From NCBI GenBank assembly GCA_017506865.1, contig JAFCMP010000042.1, forward strand, positions 62,001 through 126,000: 64,000 bases of DNA, given 5' to 3'. Origin of the DNA: Tribonema minus. Its lineage: Eukaryota > Sar > Xanthophyceae > Tribonematales > Tribonemataceae. Both the position numbers and the translations under genes were made by a program. The number at the start of each line of letters is the position of its first letter. Positions within the stretch are counted from its first letter, which is position 1. Positions 12,501 through 27,500 of this stretch are shown here, in pieces. The notes beneath the pieces were generated by a model. It was not told where the DNA came from. It did not search any database and saw nothing but the letters and a program-made list of their open reading frames with translations.

Positions 12501-15500
12501 GGGGGGGTTAGAAATTTAGGGTTAGCATTAACCCTAACCCTACGTCGGCTTTGACCTGCCTCCGCATAGACATTGCGCGACGGGCTACTAACTCAATGAG
12601 CTTCACAGCGACTGCAAAGGTAGGTTGGGGCTAGGATTGAGGGTGAGGGTCAGGTTGAGCCCTAACCCCCTAAAATGGCTTTGACCTGCCAGTGCCTCAG
12701 CATGAGCTTTGTGCGGCGGGCTACCAGCCCAATGAGCTTCACAACGACTGCAAAGGTGAGAAGTCAGGGGACAGGGTTGTGGTGAGGGCCATGGGCTGTG
12801 GGCTGGGGCTGCATATTCGGTGTTGAGATGAGGGCCCATAGGTCAAGGTTACGGATATGGTTAGGGTTAGGTTAAACCCTACCCTAAGTTGGATTTGCGG
12901 GTGAGAGGCCAGGGCCAGGGGTTATGGTGAGGGCCACAGGTTGGGGGCTGGGGCTGCCTAATCAGTGTTGAGATCAGGGTCACGTAGGACGAGGTTAGGG
13001 TTAGGGCTAGGGTAGGTAAAGATTAACTCTAAATTGGCATTGACCTGCCTCAGCGCGAGAGTTGCGCAGCGCGCTATCAAGCGCTTGACCTTCACAGCCA
13101 CACCAAATGCGAGCGAGCGGCAATGGAAGGTTCTACCCAGGCCAAGGCTGCGTACCGAGTGTTAGGGTTGGCACATGTCATGGTATGCGAAGTGAGGGTT
13201 TTAGTTTGGGTGTTGGGAAGGTTCAGTTAATTCACTACTTTGATTGACGTACTTCAAGGCCGGAACAACCCAAGGGTGCAGCTCTCTTGGGCCCAAAGGC
13301 GCCACAGATAATGATCTCAATGCCACCTTTGCTGGGGGCAGTACACTGATTTACGCCTGCTCGTCAATTGAGCGCATCGCCAATACCCCGAGGTATGCCA
13401 CTTGTACCACTTTAAGAGATCAAGTGCACTTAAATTCATCAGTGTTGCACGACCCTTCATGAATTCAGTGCACCCCTGCTCTACCGCCCTGAACCCCAGA
13501 CTGCGCCCCCGGCTACGGCAAGAATGACAAGGGGGATGCATGCGTCGCCTGCACGGCCAACAACCAGTACTCCCCAGGGGGTCCATCCGCCATCTGCAAG
13601 CCGTGTCCACCGGGCCTTCAGGCCACTGCCAACCACGATGACTGCGGAGGTGAGGCGCTGTTACTGTGTGCCACTAGGCAAGAGGGGGGGGGGGGGGGGT
13701 GGTACATGGCACAAATGTGTTTGTGCGTCAAGAAGAATTGCCCATGCGTTCTACTGATGGGGGGGGGGGAAGGTCACTGGGCCTTCAAGCGGAGGTGATA
13801 CGTTGTTGTTGTGTGCTAGTACAACTGCGCACCCGGCAAGGGCGGTGCGTGGTGCGAGGACTGCCCTTTGTTACTACATACCCCGCATGCATCTACATAC
13901 ACGCCTTGCAGAGCACAACTGACATACCCCACGTGCTCCTACATACATGCCCTGCAGAGCACAACTGCGCGCCTGGCAAGGGCGGCGCCTGGTGCGACAA
14001 CTGCCTTCTTATCTTACATACCCCGCTCGTGCTCCTACATACATGCCCTGCAGAGCACAACTGCGCGCCTGGCAAGGGCGGCGCCTGGTGCGAGGACTGC
14101 CCCGCCGGAACGTACTCGCCGGGCGGCGTCGGCGCCCAGTGCATCGCGTGCCCCGAGGGCTCCTTCTCTTACGCGCCCGCCGCTGCCATGTGTAAGGGTG
14201 AGTAACAATACGGCAAAGCGCAGGTTGTGAACATTTTAGAAGTATATCAAATCAGGTTCAGAAGTGCCAGGTGCCCAGTGCGTCGCATGCCCCGGAGGGC
14301 TCGTTCTCTTACGCGCCCGCCGCTGCCATGTGCAAAGGTGAGTAGCCAGGGCCATCTTAGCTTGATACCATCATGTTACCTTGAATCACATGCAGCAGAA
14401 GTACCAGTTCATGAAGTGCCTCGGTCCAAACATCCTTCGAATTGATTGGCGTACACAGCCCGGAGCATATGTGCCAGAACATGATGTGCTTCAATGGCGG
14501 CGTGCGTCCACAGACGCGTATACCGCTTGCATGTGCCAGTGTGCCTGAAAAGCTCCTTTTCCTACGCTGCCGCCTTCGCCATGTGCAGAGGACCATACAA
14601 TACAATTCACCGTGAGAGCATGTTTCACTTTTAAAGTTCCATCGTGTCCTCTGTTGGCGCAAGGGCGACATACAAGTGCCACGCACGCATGCCTCTGAGG
14701 TCACAACGGTGGTACAGGCAGCACCGCAGCTGGGGGCGAGCATGGCAACGATCCGCATATGGGACGCTCCACACTCTGCACCTGCACCTCATGCATGTCA
14801 GAAAAACTGTGAACTACTGCTGCCAGTTCTACGCAGGTTCAACAACCCAATCTTCAACATGTGACGCTACCTTGCCCCTATGGCGAGCCGCGCACCGCCG
14901 CCCGTATGCAAAACCATCGCGGTCAAAGCACGTCGGTAAAAGGACATGACACAGACTTCAACCTGTGACACTCCGCTGCGCAGCGTGCCCCGACGGCGAG
15001 ACGTCCGACGCCACGCGCACCGCGTGCGTGTGCCTCGGCGGTTACGGCGACCCTGCAGAGACTGGCGACCAGATCAAGCGCTGCGGCAAGTGCGACAGGG
15101 GGTACTACAGCGTCGGCGGCGCGCGCGATGAGTGCGCGGCGTGCGGGGAGGGCGCCACCACCAACAGGGACCGCACCGCCTGCGACGGTGCGTGGTTGTG
15201 CTTGAAGTATATGAAGTGGCTTTAGTTTGCATCTGTGGGGGGGCTTCGGGCCCAACACCAAGGGTGAGGTTCGCATTGGGGTACGGCCTAGCCGTTGCGC
15301 GCGACACCTGCGCGGCGTGCGGGGAGGGCGTCACCGCCAACAGGGACCGCATCGTCTGCGACTGTGTGTAGTGCTTTGCACTTGCTGTAGCTGTGCGACG
15401 CGTTCGGAGTAGTTCTTTGCCAAGTGCCAATGGCTAGGGTTGGCGTTAGGTTTTGAGTAAAATAAGGCCTGGCCCTTGCTGCGATGCGTGCGCGTTGTGT

Positions 15501-18500
15501 GGCGAGTGTGCACGCACCAACAGGACCGCGCAGCCTGCGACGCTGTGCACTGCTTGTGCCTGAACTGCGTCGGGTAGTGTCCCGTTGCATCTGTAAGGAT
15601 CTATGGACTCTGTGGTAAGGAGTAGGGTAAAGTCTGGTAGTGCTTAGCCTACGCGTGCAAAGTTAGGGCTAGGCTCATGGTTTTTATAAGCCTTACCCTA
15701 AGTCTAACTCATAGTTCCCACCTGCCTGCAGGCGGCGGGGGTGCATATGCTGCTGTATTGAGTGGCTTCGCATCAAATCTGCATCAATGTGGAAGACCTT
15801 GCCACCATGGTCCTGCTGACAGTGACACATAGGCTGCTATATTACATGCCGCTAATTCATTCCATCGTCTGTCTAATTTGAGGGGCATGGATACCCTCCT
15901 CCTGCTCATCATACCCGATTTTCACTCACTGACAACCTTGTCCCCCGTATCATTGCTGTCCTACATTACAGTCTGCCTCCCCGGCTACGGGGGACCCCAC
16001 TGCGACAAGTGCCCCGCAGGAACGTTCTCCGCGGGCGGCGCGGGCGCGGTCTGCGGAACTTGCCCGCTGGGGACCGTCGCTCGCGACGCCGGCGCTGCGC
16101 GCTGCGCCGGTGAGTCGCCTGATTTCTACTTGAAGTATCAAGATGAGGTGTATCAGCTGGGGGCTGCCTTGTTGCTGTTTGATGAGATGCATCAACTGGG
16201 GGCTGGTTGATGAGATGACGTGCGAGGGGCACAGAGTTAGGGTTGGGGTTAGACGAGACGTCACGCATTGTCGCACAGAGTTGATGCTGTCTGAGTACTG
16301 TGGAGCACTGCTGCGGGTGCAAAGGGCAGCTGAAGACACGTGCAGTGAGGGCGCACCATGGCGTCAATGGTGATCGCGAGCAAACGCATAGCAGCAATGG
16401 ATTGCCACACTAAATGGTCCTTGATGCGCATGTAGTGACAGCGCATGACAAACTTCAAATTGGTCGAAGCTGCGAATTGCCCGCAGTCTATCGCACCTTG
16501 TGAGCTCTGCATGTCTGGACCCCAATGGCTGTGCTGATTATTGTCAGGATTGGGATTCGGGCTGGCGCCAGGATTTGGACTGTGGGTGGTGTTAGAGTTA
16601 GCCTTTGATAAGACGCGCTCTCGTGACTGATGTCTGCCAGTGCCATCGCGTATTGCCCCCCCCCCCCCCCCCCCCTGTGCAGCCTGCCCCTACGGCGAGG
16701 CCCCCAGCAGCGACCAGACACAGTGCGGTGAGTATGTAGGTATCTGTTGTGGGTGCCGTGTTACAAGTGATGCTTCAACTGCAATTGCGCCCACTGCAAA
16801 CACAGTGCATGTATGTGTGCTACGCACTGAAGTACACTGTTGCAGTGCAAGAAGTACAAAAGTTGCAAATTGAGTGTCCCTTAATGGTGATGTTTGGACA
16901 GAGGATTGGCCACCCGGCATGTGCACTTGTGTGCATATATGCAAGATCAAAATCCACTGCTGTGGTGAGAATCCGGACCGCGAATGCTTTGTCGCACATG
17001 CTTCAGTGTCTTCAAACCACGCACGGCGTGTGAAGACATGCGCACATACAACTTCAAGAGCAACGCACCTTGCCCGACCTGCCAAATACCGTCATGTATC
17101 CCCACACTCAAGCCTGACCCCCTAACCCTTATGCTAACCCTTAATTCTAAGTGTTAACGCTCAGCACTCACCTCGCAAGTTGACTCTGCACCGTGTGCCG
17201 CGTGCAGTCTGCAAGAGCGGCTTCGGCAACCCATACGAAGGCCCCGCCCCCCAGGTGGACAAGTGTGAGGCGTGCAATGAGGGGGAGATAGGGGACGGCG
17301 GCGACATGGCGCCGTGCGACAAGTGCAAGGCGGGCACCACCAGCAACAGCGACCACACCGCGTGCGATGGTATGATGCTGTTTGCTTTGACCCACAGTGC
17401 GCTCGTGACTGCTGCGTTGGCGCTGTGTTGCCCTCACTGTCACACACACATACATCTACAGCCAGGGACAGACCTACTCCCTCCTATACCTCTTACGCAC
17501 ACTCACATATGTCAGCATAGTGACGAGTACACACAGCGTGCTCGTGAGTGCTGCACAGCGCTGTGGTGCAGAGTTGGTGTTGTGCTAGTCATTGGCATAT
17601 GGTCCACTGATGAGCACCTTCGAGAACCAAGACACGGCCATGCTGCCTGTGATAGCATGGGAGTGTACATGTCTTTCACAAGCAGCAACAATCGGTGGCG
17701 TTTGATTTGGGACCTGCAGTTGTGAAAACATCAAGAGAGGGCTGCTCTGCATTGTTGCAATTTGAAGTTATGCCTTTGAAGCTCACTTTCCAAGTCCCAA
17801 GTCAGTAAACTATCATGCAACTGAAATGAAGGCAATATCAATGAAAAATACGCAGCAGGTATGTATGCACCTGTACGGTACTTGTTGAAGTATGGCATCC
17901 TCCGTCCCTGCTACAGTGGTCATCACTGCAGCGTGTTATCTTAGAGCATCTGCTTGCAAGCACTCGGGATGAATGCTAATTTCACTTTCTAAACCAACAC
18001 AATAACACCCAGCCCTACAACCAACTTCCCCCCCCCCCCCTCCCATATCGCCTACACTATACCCCCCCCACACAGTCTGCCTGCCTGGCTACGGCGGCAA
18101 GAACTGTGACCTGTGCCCGGCTGGAACCTACTCCCCAGGGGGCAAGCGATCGTGCTGCGGCGGCAAGGGCCCCAAGTGCGAGATCTGCCCCGTCGGATTC
18201 ATCACCTCGAAGGCTGGCTCCAGTGTGTGTGCAGGTAGGTGTTAGGGTTAGAATCAGGGCTAGGGCAGGTGTGTGTGGAGGTGGGTGCAGTAGCTATGCT
18301 TCACAGTGAGTTCTTGCAGTTTGTGATGAGTTTGCGCAGTGCGCGCGCTTGCGCGGCTGCTGCTGCGACACGGCTTGAGTGCGCGGAGCCCTTCTGACAC
18401 GGGCGAGGAGGGGTTTAGGCATGCTGAAAGTCGAATGAAGCACAGTTGGGTGAAGGCAGCTTCCAGCAGCTCATGCAGCAACGGGTTGTGAATGCTTTGA

Positions 18501-21500
18501 TGGCGCAGCTGAAGTGTCGATCATCGCACATGTTGTCATCCATTGTCCCATGAGTTGTCGTGCTGTGCACGTGTACTGGCAGGTTCACGCTCCCTTTTCA
18601 AGCGCAAGTAACTGTCCGTAACTGATTTTTGTGTCAGTTCTGGCTTACGCGTTGTGCCGCACTACGCCCCCATCAATGAGACAACCATCAAACGTAGACT
18701 GCTGCAAGGCACTGCTCCAGGCACCTCAAGCGCACTCGCAACAAAATGCACAGTAGATTTGCCCTGACTCTCATGACAAGCATCCACTCAGCACCGACAC
18801 TCTTTGAGGTATGACCAGCGCCGGAAATGGTGGTAAAGGTGTGGCTGGTCATGCAGACATGGATTCTTGCTCTTTAGACTTGCCTGCCTTACAGCACGGC
18901 ATCTGGCACAAGAACCGTTTACATGAGAATTTTAATCATCAAAAAATTGTTTTTGCTGCTGCTTCAGCTGAGCACTGCTAAATGCACCTGCCTTCACGGT
19001 CATCCCACATTAACAACCCCCTGTCTCTGCTCTGCTGCAACTGCCGCATGCGACGCATGGCAAGCAGCTTGCCCCAATGGCGAGACCTCGAACAACTCGC
19101 GCGACGATTGCGGTAAGCGTGGCAGCACTCAACACGCAACAGTGTGCTCAGTACTTGCAACCCCTCACGTGATATGCGCGTTGCATTTGATGTAGCAAGC
19201 TCAACAGTACATGCAGCAGGCATTTGCCAGGTGGAACAGCTGCAGACAGTGCTGTTAATTCAAAAGGCTTGCTTACATGCACCGTTAGGTGAGCCTGCGG
19301 CGCTTCACCCATGACCAAGTATTGCGCACTCTGTGGTGTGTACAGGCTGCAGATTGCGCGCCTTCTCTGCCAGCCCTAACCCTAACCCCAACTGAGCTTC
19401 ACTGTGCAGACCCGCGATGGCTAGGCTGCACCAGCATAGCATAGCAGCTGCTTCCCAAGCACACTTTGTGCATGCTCCCACGATTGCCACTTCAAGCACT
19501 GGCAGTGAGGCAGAGTCAACTCAGTGCATGGATATCGGCACGCTGACAAGAGCATAGAGCGTTTGTCTCTTCTCGCAATGAAGTTTGCTCAGCGCAAGTG
19601 CTACTTGAAGTGACTGGATCAGGAGTCGCACGACCGCTGTCACCGGGTATCAATCATTGATCACTAACTTGCCTCATGACTGTCAGCAGCCTCTGCCTGC
19701 GACGTGCAGCGGGGCGCCATATGATCATCTCTGCCAACACGTAATTCGAGGCAATAGGATATGATTAACATGCTGACGAGTCCACCACTTTCTCACGACT
19801 GGTGCAGTCTGCCAGGCAGGCTACGGCGATTCGGCCGCAGGAGTCGAGCGCATTGACGATCACTTCGCAACGGCATCGCCAAGTGGCATATCCCCCCCAT
19901 CAAAGTCCTTGTTCATGTCCTTCGAAGCGATACAATCAACACACTGACAAGTCAGTCCGCCATTTCATGCGTCGTGTCTGGTGCAGTCTGCCAGGCAGGC
20001 TACGGCGACCCGGCCGCTGACAACCCGCAGGAAGATGAGCGCAAGTGCTACCACTGCGACAAGATGGCGTACAGCCTGGGCGGCACGCGCACTCCCTGCG
20101 TCCTCTGCGATAACTCCACCTCCAACAGCGAGCGCACCAAATGCGAGGGTGAGTCACGCAGCGACTGAATGATGTACTCCAAAGTAGCTGAAACATGAAG
20201 AGACTTCAACAAGTGCTACCGCTGCGACAAGATGGCGTACAGCCTGGGCGGCACGCGCACTCCCTGTGTTCTCTGCGACAACTCCACGTCTACCGGCGAG
20301 CGCACCAAGTGCGAGGGTGAGTTGTTGGCGTTTACACAATAGGGCTACTTTTCAAACGTGTTAGAGTACAACGGAAAATTAACAAATTACAAACTCAAAC
20401 TTGGGAGCGAAATTGAAGTACAGCCTGAGCAGCACACGCGCCCCTTGGGTCTAGTGCGACAACTCCACCTCTTACAGCAAGCGCACCAAGTGCGAGGGTG
20501 AATTATGCAGCATTAAAATGCTTGGAGTGTGAATGAGGTTGCAAGCGCACCAAGTGCGAGGGTGAATTATGCAGCATTAAAATGCTTGGAGTGTGAATGA
20601 GATTGATGTCTGGAGTAGTACTGAAGAACAGCCTGGGAGGCATGTGCAGCCTGCGTCCTGTGCGTCAACTTCAACTCTACCGCCCTCAGCGAGCGCACTC
20701 AGTGCGAGGGTCAGTTATCCAGCAGTCAACCAGTTGAACGTATGCTTAACGTTCAACAATAAAGAACGGCAACAGTTAGAACTCTAGGTCTGGATGAAAA
20801 CGGAAGCACAGTTTAGGACGCATGCTTTGCTCCTGCGTCCTGTATGACATCTCGGCCTCCAACAGTGGGCGCACAAAGTGCGAGTGGGAGTTATCCTGCG
20901 TTCGCATCCCCAAGTGATGAAGCACCTTGAAGCAGCAAACTTGAAGTATGAGCACTGGCAGATAGTTCAGCCTGGGCAAGCGCAGCCCTGCGTTCTGTGC
21001 GACATCTCTACGCCTGGCAGCAAGCGCACCAGGTGCGAGAATGAGGTCTTCGGAATGAGAGTGCTTGAGGTACTAAGCGGAGCACATTTGCCTTCGTGGA
21101 AGGCTGATGTCACAGTGACGGGCATTGCATACGTACGTGCTGAGTGTCAGGACCTCCGCGTAGTGCATATAACCTGCTAAGAAGGTGGTTACATACTTGT
21201 ATATGGTTTAGTTCGCGACTCGAGCTATGCAACTCGTACTCATGTTTACGGCGACCCTGGGTGCGGCGAGTGCCTGGCCGGAACGTCCTTGCGTGGCAAC
21301 GTGGGCACGGAACAGCAAACGCTTTGCAGCCACGCACGTTACTTGCATTGGCTCCTACACTCAGACTCACGTTCACGTATGCGCAGTCTGCTGCCCGGCG
21401 ACGCAGGCACCGAGTGCAAGCAGCGCTCAGCAGCCACATACCTCACCCATATTCATAATACCTATCCTATACTCATTTCGCGTTCATGTATGCGCAGTCT

Positions 21501-24500
21501 GCCTCCCCGGCTACGGCGGCCCCGGCTGCGGCGAGTGCCTGGCGGGTTCTCGCCTGGGGGCGTGGGCGCCGAGTGCCAGCAGCGCTCAGCAGCCACAAAC
21601 CTTGCTCATAATCACAACACCTATCCTATGTATATTATACTCTTACTCCTTCCATGTTCACGTATGCGCAGTCTGCTTCCCCGGCTACGGCGGCGCCGGC
21701 CGCGGCGAGTGCCCGGCGGGAACGTTCTCGCCCGGCGGCGTCAGCGCCGACGAATGCCGGCAGTGCTCAGCAGCCACGTACCTTACTCATATCCATAATG
21801 CCTATCCTATACTTGTAAATTATTTCCATGTTCACCATGCACAGTCTGCTTTCCCGGCTTCGGCGGCCCCGGCTGCGGCGAGTGCCCCGCCGGAACGTTC
21901 TCGGCCGGCGGCGTGGGTGCCGAGTGCCAGCAGTGCTCAGCGGGAACGTATGCGGACAGCACCGGCAACACCGTGTGCCAGGCGTGCCCTGTCACCGAGA
22001 CCTCCGCTCCCGACCGCCAGAGCTGCGGTGAGTGCAAAGTGAAAGTTGTAGGTGCAGTTAAGGTTGAAGTTGAGGACAGGTGTTTGAGGATCGAATAAGA
22101 GGCAGCAGTGCTCAAACAGTGTGCGCCAGGCGTGCCCAGTCACCAAGACGTCTGCGCCCGACCGCCAGAGCTGCGGTGAGAACAAAGTTCCAGTTTAAGT
22201 TGCAGACGAAGTTGAGGACAGGGGTTTGAGGATTGAAGATGAGGCAGCAGTGCTCAAATGGTGTGCGCCCCCAGGCGTGCCCTGTCGCCGAAACGTCCGC
22301 GCCCGACCGCCAGAGCTGCTGGGTTGAAAGTTGAAGTTTCACTTGAAGTTGAGCACAGGGGTTAGGATTGACGGAGAGGCAGCAAGGCTCAGGATAGTGT
22401 GCGCCCAGGCGTGCTCCGTTACCAAGACCTCCGCGCCCGACCGCCAGAGCAGCGGCGAGTGCAAAGCTGAAGTAGAGGATGGAGTTCAGGAGCAGAAGAG
22501 AGGCAGCAGCGGTCAAATAGCTTGCGCACAGACGATGCTGGCAGCAATTGCAGGCCATGCGGTGTCTGTCACACAACACCAATTTGATGCGTACAGCCTA
22601 ATCCTAACCCCAACCCTAACCCCAACCCTAACCCTAACCCTAACTCTAACCCTAAGCACCAAGCAAGGCCAGCGCCAGCATGGCATATCAGCCACTGCAT
22701 TTGCTCATCGAAATTGGGGGGCTGGGGAAGGCACAAACTCTACTCTAATCTCCTCTGCTATGCGGGCTTTCAAATGCGAAGTGTAAGATCCAAGTGGCTG
22801 TAAGTACATGCATGTAAAACAGGGGGGCATGTGCAACAAGGGGGGGGGGGGGGGGGGGGGTGCTTAGCACCACGTACACCACCGCTTCCACATTACAACA
22901 GTGTAACAACACGCATCCTCAGCTCATCCTGCCTGTCCGGCCACAGCTTGTGCAGCAGTTCCGTGCCCCAACTTCAATTCTAATCCTCACTTCATAGACC
23001 CACTATCACCTGATTGTGGTACCTTGCAGCTACTTTGATTGTGTGCCCTTGCACGTCATTTCGCAGTGTGCCTGCCCGGCTACAACTCTTGCGGCGAGTC
23101 CAAGCACTGCGCCAAGTGCGGCAACTTCAACTCTAAACCCCACTTCATTCAATTTTACCACCTGAATCCGATCCTGACAGCTGTTCCTGACGTGCATACG
23201 TGCTCATCAATTGCAGTGTGCCTGCCCGGCTACGGCTCCTGCAGCAAGTCCAAGCGCTGCGAGAAGTGCGAGCGCGGCACAACTTCAACTTGAAATCTCA
23301 CTACTACTACACTCAATCCTACCACCTGATGCCGATCTCTTGCACCTATCTCAATTTTCTTGCAGTGTGCCTCCCTGGCTACGGCTCTTGCGGCGAGTCC
23401 AAGCGGTGCGAGAAGTGCGAACGCGGCGCCTACAGCCGCGGCGGCGACAGAGCCTCTTGCGCGCGCTGCCCTGGCAACTTTGCACCCAACGCCGATCACA
23501 CCATCTGCAACGGTGCGTGCGCAGTAAACTTCAAGTGCAAATTAGGGCATGGATAAGCAACGTGTCGTGACGGTGTGCGCGCAGCGGACTTCAAGTGCGG
23601 ATTCGGGAGTGTGGACAAGCAATGTGTCGTGCGCCGCAGAGATCGTGCCCATTGAAGTTCACTAGTCAGGTACCTACCCGCTATGTTGCAGAGTGGGTGG
23701 CTCACATGCGCAGGCCTCAGGCGCCTTTGTGCCCTGCACTGACTTACGGTTAGGGTTAGGGTTTAGGTCCATCTGTACCCTGCCCTGACTGCGGCGTCTG
23801 TCAACGCCGCATGCATGCATGCGATGCACCTTGTTGCGCAGCGCATCTGTCTATGCACAGTTCAAGGCCTGGGCAGGAGGGTAAACATGTTTTGAACACG
23901 CACCTTCCTTGACTTCGGCGGCGGCCATCTGTGACTTCGGCGGCGGCCATCTGTATTTTTGTACAAGGCAGAATGGCACAAACAGAGCATCCCAACAAAC
24001 ACACAGACACACTCAAGAAACAGCATCATTTGTGGTCAAGATGGGTTGGCATTGTTTGTGTCCCTTTTCATTCCACGTCCCGGAGCCGTGTGGGGGAGCC
24101 ACGGCTGCTCTGACGCCAGACGCTCGTGCTTTGAACAAAGGCTACTGACAGGATCGCGCACTCATCACTGCCGCTTGCCCGCGCGCGCGCAGCCTGCAAG
24201 CCCGGTTACGCGGGCCCCAACTGCGACGCGTGCCCCGCCGGCACCCACTCTGCCGGCGGCGTCAACGCCACGTGCGAGCCCTGCGGCGACGGTTTTGTGT
24301 CCAGCGCCGGGCAGGACACGTGCACTGCATGCCCGCGCGGCGAGACTTCCAACTTCGGCAACACGCACTGCGGTGAGTTATAGTCACGTGTTCAGGTACT
24401 TGGACTATGTGTTTCTGCCTGGTTGCACATGCTGTGAACATGACGGTATCGTGTCCGGCGCCGGAAGCATACATGTACATGCGCGGCAAGCCGTCCAACT

Positions 24501-27500
24501 TCGGCAACACGCGCTGCGGTGAGCTATGTAGTGCGCAGACCATATGTTCATGACTTGAAGTATGTGTTTTTGCCAAGTTCCTGAGCAGGCACAATGTGCT
24601 TGCCGGTGTTGTGAACGTGGCGTGCCTGCACGGCGAGACGTCCAGCTTTGGCAACACGCGCTGCCGTGAGCCCCATGAGCAGACATGTTCAAGTACTGAA
24701 GTATGTATGTCTGTGTGTTTCTGGAACCCGCTGCTTGCCCATGTTGTGAACATGACGGTTTAGTGGCTGGCGTTGGGCGGGACACGCGCGTGGCGACACT
24801 TGTCACTTGGTACTAATAGCTGCTTTCTGGTCTACAGTGTGTCTACAGTGTTAAGAAATACTTAGAGTTGCTTTCTGTTTTACAGTGTGCAAAGCGCGGC
24901 ACGACACCGGCGCTTAGCAAGCGCAAAACCTGCGATGGCACAAGCAGCTGCATTCTGCTTTACAGTGTTCATCCTCACAAATGCTGCCTGCTTTACAGTA
25001 TGCAAGGCGGACAGCGGCGTCGGCATGTGGGGCGGCAAGTGCGAGCCCAACAGCACTATTGGCTGATTTCTGGTTGACAGTTTGCGAAGCACTTATTATG
25101 ATAATTTGCAAAACACTAATAACTGTTTTTGATCTTGCAGTGTGCAAAGTTGACAGTGTGTCAGGCACTTATAGCTGCAACTTCCTTTCTGACAGTTTGC
25201 AAATCACTTTCACTTGTATCCTTTTTTAATCTTGCAGTGTGCAAAGTTGACGGTGTGCGAAGCACTAATAGGTGCTTTCTGTTTCACAGTGTGCAAAGCT
25301 GGCCACGGCGTCGGCGCACGGGGTGGCGCGTGAAAGCCCTGCAACGGCACTAACAACTGCTTCTTGGTTCACAGGGTGCAAAGCACTAATAGCTGCGTTC
25401 TGTTTCACAGTGTGCAAGGCTGGCCACGGTGTTGGCGCATGGGGCGGCAAGTGCGGGCCCTGCGACAAGTACAGCTACAGCGCGGGAGGCGCGCGCGAGC
25501 AGTGCGCCAGCTGCGGTAATGCCACGTCCAATGCTGACCGCACCGCCTGCGAAGGTGAGCGCGGCTCCCATTACCCTGTTAAAGATTTACTTGAAGTATT
25601 CATTCAAGACTGTTTGTAGTGTTCAAATGCACCGGCTGTGAAGGCGACTGCAACTCCCTTTCTCTTGACAGACTACTCAAAGGGCTTTATTGGTGAAAAG
25701 GCAACCGTGCCGCCTGCGAAGGTGAGCGCAGCTTTCATGCCGCTCTGAAAAAAATCTTCTCGAAAGTACTTGTTTGTTCATAGTGTCCAACTGTCTCATT
25801 GGGTTTCCTTCTTCACCACGAGACGGTTTAGGTGCTGATGCAGCTCGGGTCGGCGCACGACCGTGCGTGACGACATTGTCGGAGATGTGTGTGCTTGACA
25901 AAATCACCGTCCTCACACTGCCTGGTGCAATAGTCATGTCCATGAGCTGTCTCAGCAGTGTACTTCCTACGACCTCCCTCGAACTGCATGTGTACTGTCA
26001 ATGAAGCTCGCAGTTCGTGCGCCGTGCTGTGGCAAACAGGCCTGCCGTCAGCGCGCACCACTGGCGGTGAGGGCGCCACAGTGACCCAATTTTGTAATCA
26101 CCTCTCACACTTGATGTCAACAGTTGTAAAACTTGCAGCATGTAGGCCGGGTGATGGTGGGCCAGTGCGTGCCGCTGCGCACTCTTTTGCCTGTGGCGGC
26201 GGTGCCACTGCGAGTGATGTGAACCGCGGCTGCATACTTGCCACAACTGCATGCGGACTATTTTTGAAATCTGAGTGTGCAAGCCCCGCTACGGCGGGCC
26301 AGCGTGGTACTGATACGTTTCCTTGGGTGGCATCGGCGCTGATTGCGAGCGCTGCAGCAATGTGAACCACTTTTGCACTCGCCCTAAACTGCATGTGGGC
26401 CGTTGTTGAACTTGCAGTGTGCAAGTCCGGCTAGGGCGGGCTAGCGTGGTGCCGATTCGTACCACTTGGGTGGCGTCGGCGCCGACTGTGAGCGCTGCAG
26501 CAATTTGAATCACTTTTGTTCTCGCCCTAAAGTGCATGTGGACTGTTGTTGAACTTGCAGTGTGCAAGCCCGGCTACGGCGGGCCAGCGTGCGACCAGTG
26601 CCCTGCCGGCACCTACTCCTTGGGTGGCGTTGGCGCCGATTGCGAGCGCTGCAACGAGGGCACATACTCCAGCGCCGGCAGCGCCAAGTGCACCGGTGAG
26701 TCACCTAACTTTTATCCTGTGCTGAAGATTGTGTTTGGCGGCCGAGGGGTTCAAAGGCTAGCCAGCAATCTCGTCGCGCGAACTGTGCTTCTGATACACC
26801 GAATTGCTGATGCCATATGTAGCAGTCCTGCATGGTCTGGTCGCCGGTGTGGTCCACAATGGCGATGCATGCGCTGCGCATGTGTGTCAGGGAACACTCC
26901 CCCAGTGCTCACACCCGTGTCGTCTTGTCCGCTGCTCCGCTGTGCGCTGTGTGCTGTGCAGCCTGCAAGTCCAATGAGGCCTCCAACGCTGCGCGCGACG
27001 CATGCGGTGAGTGCTCTTGCACCGCGGTGTACTTTACGTACATGCGTGCGTTTACTGAGCTCCCTCAATCGAAGCCACCTTGATGAAGATTCGACGATAT
27101 TTTGTCATGCTTGAAAGGGGGGGTTAAACGTTCAAATCATCAAGACACCCCATGCTTGCGAGCATTGCCTCTCGCCCGCACTGAGCCTGCCACCTCCGTG
27201 CCGCAAAGTGCAAGCCTGGGTGTGTGGATGCCCTTGTGTCTCCGTACTTGAACTTGAAGTAATTTCAAATGGCAAGCACGACATCAAGAACCATCAAAAA
27301 ATACATACCGCGAGTGTGCCTGGCGACTACGTGTCAGTCCATTGAAGTGCAATGCACTGCAGTGGTGTTGTTACCAAATACTTCAACCGCACTCACTCTG
27401 CGTACCTCCCCTGCGCTGCAGTGTGCAAGCCCGGGTACATGGACGTGGACCCATCGGCAACAAAGACCAACTGCGTGAAGTGCGCATGCGACAAGTTCTC

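Noticed and set aside
21227-22042. 271-codon + strand open frame
   Set aside because: It runs through the exon 16 head array in a frame that is mostly not the module frame. Its length is a by-product of the tandem repeats.
22117-22460. Exon 16 tail copies as extra exons
   Set aside because: The acceptor-like cag gives phase 0, which would break the otherwise uniform phase-1 frame.
22590-22655. True telomere
   Set aside because: Short, imperfect, inside an intron and followed by more coding exons.
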